NCBI GenBank assembly: GCA_016184205.1
Contig: JACPDD010000026.1
Coordinates: 1 to 14,978, forward strand
Source: Candidatus Levyibacteriota bacterium
GTDB taxonomy: Bacteria > Patescibacteriota > Microgenomatia > Levybacterales > UBA12049
DNA length: 14,978 nucleotides
Direction: 5' to 3'
How positions within the stretch are numbered: the stretch's first letter is position 1; each line of letters begins with the position of its first letter. Positions 13,171 to 14,978 of the stretch are shown here, piece by piece. Both the position numbers and the translations under genes were made by a program. The notes below the pieces were generated by a model, which was not told the DNA's origin, searched no databases, and worked only from the letters and a program-made list of their open reading frames with translations.

Positions 13171-14337
13171 ATGAATAAGCAAATTTTTCTGTTGTATATT
13201 ACAGTATTTATAAACATTCTTGGCTTTGGAATGGTGTTTCCTCTTTTTCCTCTTTTTGCGGAAACTTTTAAAGCTACAGCCTTGGATATTGGTCTTATGG
13301 CAGCCACATTCTCTTTGGCGCAATTTTTAACATCTCCAATTTTGGGCCGAATGTCAGACAGATATGGCAGAAAGCCCATAATCGTATTTTCCATGATAGC
13401 CTCATCAGTTTCCTATATTATTGCAGCTTTTGCTCCAGGCCTTGCCGTGTTATATATTTCAAGAATAATTCACGGAGTTGCCTCGGCAGGAGTTTTTCCA
13501 ATAGCATCTGCTTACATCGCAGATGTTACTTCAAAAGAAGAAAGGGCAGCATATATGGGAAAAATTGCAGGAGTATTTTCGCTAGGATTTATGTTTGGCC
13601 CTGTAATTGGCGGGTTCTTAGGCAGTTATGGATTCTCCGTAACATTTATTGCGGCAGCTGTGGTCTCCACATTTAATTTGATTTTTATCCTAACGAGCTT
13701 GCCAGAGCCAGTAACTCAAAGAGCTGAAAGGCTAGTGTTAAAGGAAGGTTTGTTTAACTTCAAAGAAGTATATCATGGCTTAAGAGGTGACTTTGGAATT
13801 TTATTTTTTCTTTTGTTCTCATGGGCTTTTTATATTAGTAATTTCCAAGTTGCAATACCTCTTTATATGCAAAATGTTTTTTCTGCGGGAACAGTAGAAA
13901 CCGGAATATTTTTTTCAATAACAGGCGCAACTGCAACAGTGGCGCAATGGTTCCTTCTGCCTATAGTTGTCAGGAGAGTAGGAGAGCTTAAGACAATACT
14001 TTTGGGAATTGGCCTTATGATTTTCGGGCAGTTATTCGCAACTGTTTGGGCATCTTACGCGCTTTTCTATCTGTTTTTCATTATTTCAATTATAGGAAGC
14101 GGACTCAAAAGGCCTACGGTAAACGCAGTTTTATCAAAAGCTACTCACACAGGACAGGGCGCAACTATGGGACTTGCATTTTCCTTTGAAAGCATGGGTA
14201 GAGTAGTTGGCCCGCTTATTGCAGGTTTTGCAATTACACGGTTTGGGCTCAAATTTCCCTTCTGGGCAACTGTTGCAATCCTAATTATCGGCTTTATTCT
14301 TTTTTATAAATTCGAAACGAAACGCAGCCGCAAATGA
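13171..14337 (+). CDS. MFS transporter, DHA1 (TetA-like) drug:H+ antiporter type
   Basis: A 388-aa inner-membrane protein that is almost wholly hydrophobic, with about twelve membrane spans by eye. Motif A of the major facilitator superfamily is clear in the loop between spans 2 and 3 (GRMSDRYGRKP, residues 59-69). Its degenerate partner in the second half is weak. The segment SRIIHGVASAGVFPIASAYIADV (about 106-128) with KIAGVFSLGFMFGPVIGGFLG (about 137-157) matches motifs B and C of drug-efflux antiporters such as TetA. The substrate cannot be told from sequence. ATG 13171 gives a normal N-terminus that enters span 1 at once; there is no clear ribosome site. It follows the LysM gene by 66 nt on the same strand. 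Its stop codon overlaps the tRNA-Gly promoter. Confidence 0.92.
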   Translation: MNKQIFLLYITVFINILGFGMVFPLFPLFAETFKATALDIGLMAATFSLAQFLTSPILGRMSDRYGRKPIIVFSMIASSVSYIIAAFAPGLAVLYISRIIHGVASAGVFPIASAYIADVTSKEERAAYMGKIAGVFSLGFMFGPVIGGFLGSYGFSVTFIAAAVVSTFNLIFILTSLPEPVTQRAERLVLKEGLFNFKEVYHGLRGDFGILFFLLFSWAFYISNFQVAIPLYMQNVFSAGTVETGIFFSITGATATVAQWFLLPIVVRRVGELKTILLGIGLMIFGQLFATVWASYALFYLFFIISIIGSGLKRPTVNAVLSKATHTGQGATMGLAFSFESMGRVVGPLIAGFAITRFGLKFPFWATVAILIIGFILFYKFETKRSRK

Positions 14338-14343
14338 TATAAT
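14335..14343 (+). promoter_or_regulatory. Extended -10 promoter of tRNA-Gly
   Basis: TGATATAAT matches TGnTATAAT exactly, and its TGA is the stop codon of the MFS gene. The start should be at about 14350, leaving roughly 3 nt before the mature tRNA 5' end. No convincing -35 is visible. Confidence 0.6.
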
Positions 14344-14352
14344 GGATTGACT

Positions 14353-14426
14353 GCGGGATTGGTTCAATGGCAGAACACCACCTTCCCAAGGTGGGGACGC
14401 GAGTTCGATTCTCGTATCCCGCTCCA
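14353..14426 (+). tRNA. tRNA-Gly (anticodon CCC), CCA encoded
   Basis: A 74-nt cloverleaf. Acceptor GCGGGAT pairs with ATCCCGC. D arm is GTTC/GAAC. Anticodon stem is CCACC/GGTGG with loop TTCCCAA, so the anticodon is CCC. T arm is GCGAG-TTCGATT-CTCGT (one G-U). Discriminator T is followed by an encoded CCA at 14424-14426. Confidence 0.97.
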
Positions 14427-14436
14427 TAGGAATTTT

Positions 14437-14446
14437 ATCGAACTCG
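14437..14446 (-). repeat. Inverted copy of part of the tRNA-Gly T arm
   Basis: ATCGAACTCG is the exact reverse complement of 14400-14409 in the tRNA-Gly T arm, extendable by a G-U and a C-G pair. It lies 11 nt beyond the CCA end. In the precursor it could pair with the T arm across a 27-nt loop. Confidence 0.6.
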
Positions 14447-14508
14447 TGGATTTTAGCTTCAGAAAGTTGATAAAATTAGTCAAAATCTAATCTTATAACC
14501 TAGTATCC

Positions 14509-14523
14509 ATACGGGAATCGAAC
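14509..14523 (-). repeat. Second inverted T-arm-like segment, possible tRNA remnant
   Basis: Read on the minus strand, the 15 nt are GTTCGATTCCCGTAT, matching 14 of 15 positions of 14403-14417 in tRNA-Gly (GTTCGATTCTCGTAT). The flanks do not fold into a full cloverleaf: the 5' T-stem half reads AAAGG rather than ACGGG, and no CCA follows. It lies 26 nt beyond the stop of the merA-like gene. Confidence 0.5.
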
Positions 14524-14548
14524 CTTTACTATAAAAAAACTTTATTTT

Positions 14549-14978
14549 TTAAACACAACAGCTAAGTTTGGTAATGTCTGTGGTAAACGATAAAGCGGCA
14601 ATTTTTATACTTTCTGAAAGTGTGGGAAACATCGGTAAGGAATTTATGACATCATCAATGGTGTTCTTATTTTTGACAAGTACCATCGCTTGCGCAATTA
14701 GTTCCCCTGCATTGGGAGCTAATATATGGATACCTAAAATTACTTTAGTATCAGGGTGAACAGCCATTTTGATTAAGCCTTCTGTACGATTTATTATCAT
14801 AGCTTTTGTCACATCGGCAAAATGGACAGTACGGCAAAGACATCTTCCTAACTGCTTCATCTCTTGATCTTCGGTAAGTCCTACTCCTGCAAGTTGTGGG
14901 TAGGTAAAGACAGTCCAAGGGACAAAGTTATAGTCAATGCTATTCTTTGTCTCTTTCAAAGCATTTTCAGCAGCCAAG
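14549..14978 (-). CDS. merA: Mercuric-reductase-like flavoprotein disulfide oxidoreductase, C-terminal part only
   Basis: Only the last 143 or so residues are in the window; the gene continues past the right edge. They form the dimerisation domain of class I pyridine nucleotide-disulfide oxidoreductases: VPWTVFTYPQLAGVGLTEDQ, then GLIKMAVHPDTKVILGIHILAPNAGELI. Two features point to mercuric reductase, not lipoamide or glutathione reductase. The protein ends ...DITKLSCCV, with the vicinal C-terminal Cys pair that hands Hg(II) to the active site in MerA. The segment where the others have the catalytic His-Pro reads MFPTLSE, as MerA has Phe-Pro. The Tyr that follows FP in Tn501 MerA is Thr here. 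The leading TTG near 14977 is an internal Leu codon, not the start. The CXXXXC redox and NAD/FAD motifs lie outside, so Hg activity cannot be confirmed here. Confidence 0.8.
   Translation of the reverse strand, partial: LAAENALKETKNSIDYNFVPWTVFTYPQLAGVGLTEDQEMKQLGRCLCRTVHFADVTKAMIINRTEGLIKMAVHPDTKVILGIHILAPNAGELIAQAMVLVKNKNTIDDVINSLPMFPTLSESIKIAALSFTTDITKLSCCV

Noticed and set aside
13066..13394. Minus-strand frames of 85-89 aa between the LysM and MFS genes
   Set aside because: They run opposite conserved MFS sequence including motif A and show only reverse-strand composition.
14429..14477. Terminator-like inverted repeat AATTTTATC...GATAAAATT after tRNA-Gly
   Set aside because: The 9-bp stem is almost all A-T with a loop of about 30 nt and no U tract, so it is too weak to call.
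14531..14550. Intrinsic terminator of the merA-like gene (A-rich then T-rich, AAAAAATAAAGTTTTTTT on the minus strand)
   Set aside because: The stem would be all A-T and the signal is not separable from AT-rich background.
1..14978. Alternative genetic code (TGA read as Gly), as in some Patescibacteria
   Set aside because: TGA serves as the stop of murT, gatA, the 4231 gene, lemA and the MFS gene, each exactly where homologues or the next gene begin or end.

Overview
The window looks like a piece of an AT-rich, compact bacterial chromosome, most likely a Candidate Phyla Radiation (Patescibacteria) genome, perhaps Microgenomates-like. That placement is inference. It rests on dense gene packing, ATGA overlaps, almost no Shine-Dalgarno sites, short heptameric repeats inside core genes, and the gene set (PolX, LemA-HtpX, MurT-GatD, GatCAB). 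TGA is used as a stop several times, so the genetic code is standard and the Gly-TGA groups (Gracilibacteria, SR1) are unlikely.

Layout. Positions 1-8582 are on the minus strand. murT and gatD form one overlapping pair for peptidoglycan lipid II amidation. They are followed by gatC, gatA, an unrecognised gene with an ADP-ribosyltransferase-like look, gatB and dnaE, which is cut by the left edge. GatCAB makes Gln-tRNA(Gln) and/or Asn-tRNA(Asn) by transamidation; DnaE is the replicative polymerase. A small + strand gene of unknown function (8621-9043) diverges from murT and converges on htpX. Then, on the minus strand, tRNA-Asp(GTC), polX, lemA and htpX run head to tail. On the + strand follow a membrane-anchored double-LysM protein, an MFS drug-efflux-type transporter and tRNA-Gly(CCC). 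The right edge holds the C-terminus of a mercuric-reductase-like flavoprotein on the minus strand.

Two patterns are not explained by the gene list. First, seven places in or between gatB, gatA/gatC, gatD and murT carry tandem repeats with a 7-bp (or 2 x 7-bp) period. The sequences differ but the period is the same, and most are translated into extra loops of otherwise conserved enzymes. Second, four genes (gatC, murT, the + strand gene at 8621, lemA) have a sigma70-type -10 hexamer only 6-7 nt before the ATG, so their mRNAs should be leaderless. A fifth, polX, starts 5 nt after the CCA end of tRNA-Asp, so tRNA processing would also give a nearly leaderless message. I saw no CRISPR array, transposase, integrase or obvious defence system. 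The possible novelty here is the repeat family, the start architecture, the unknown gene in the gat operon, and the tRNA-Gly/merA-like junction.
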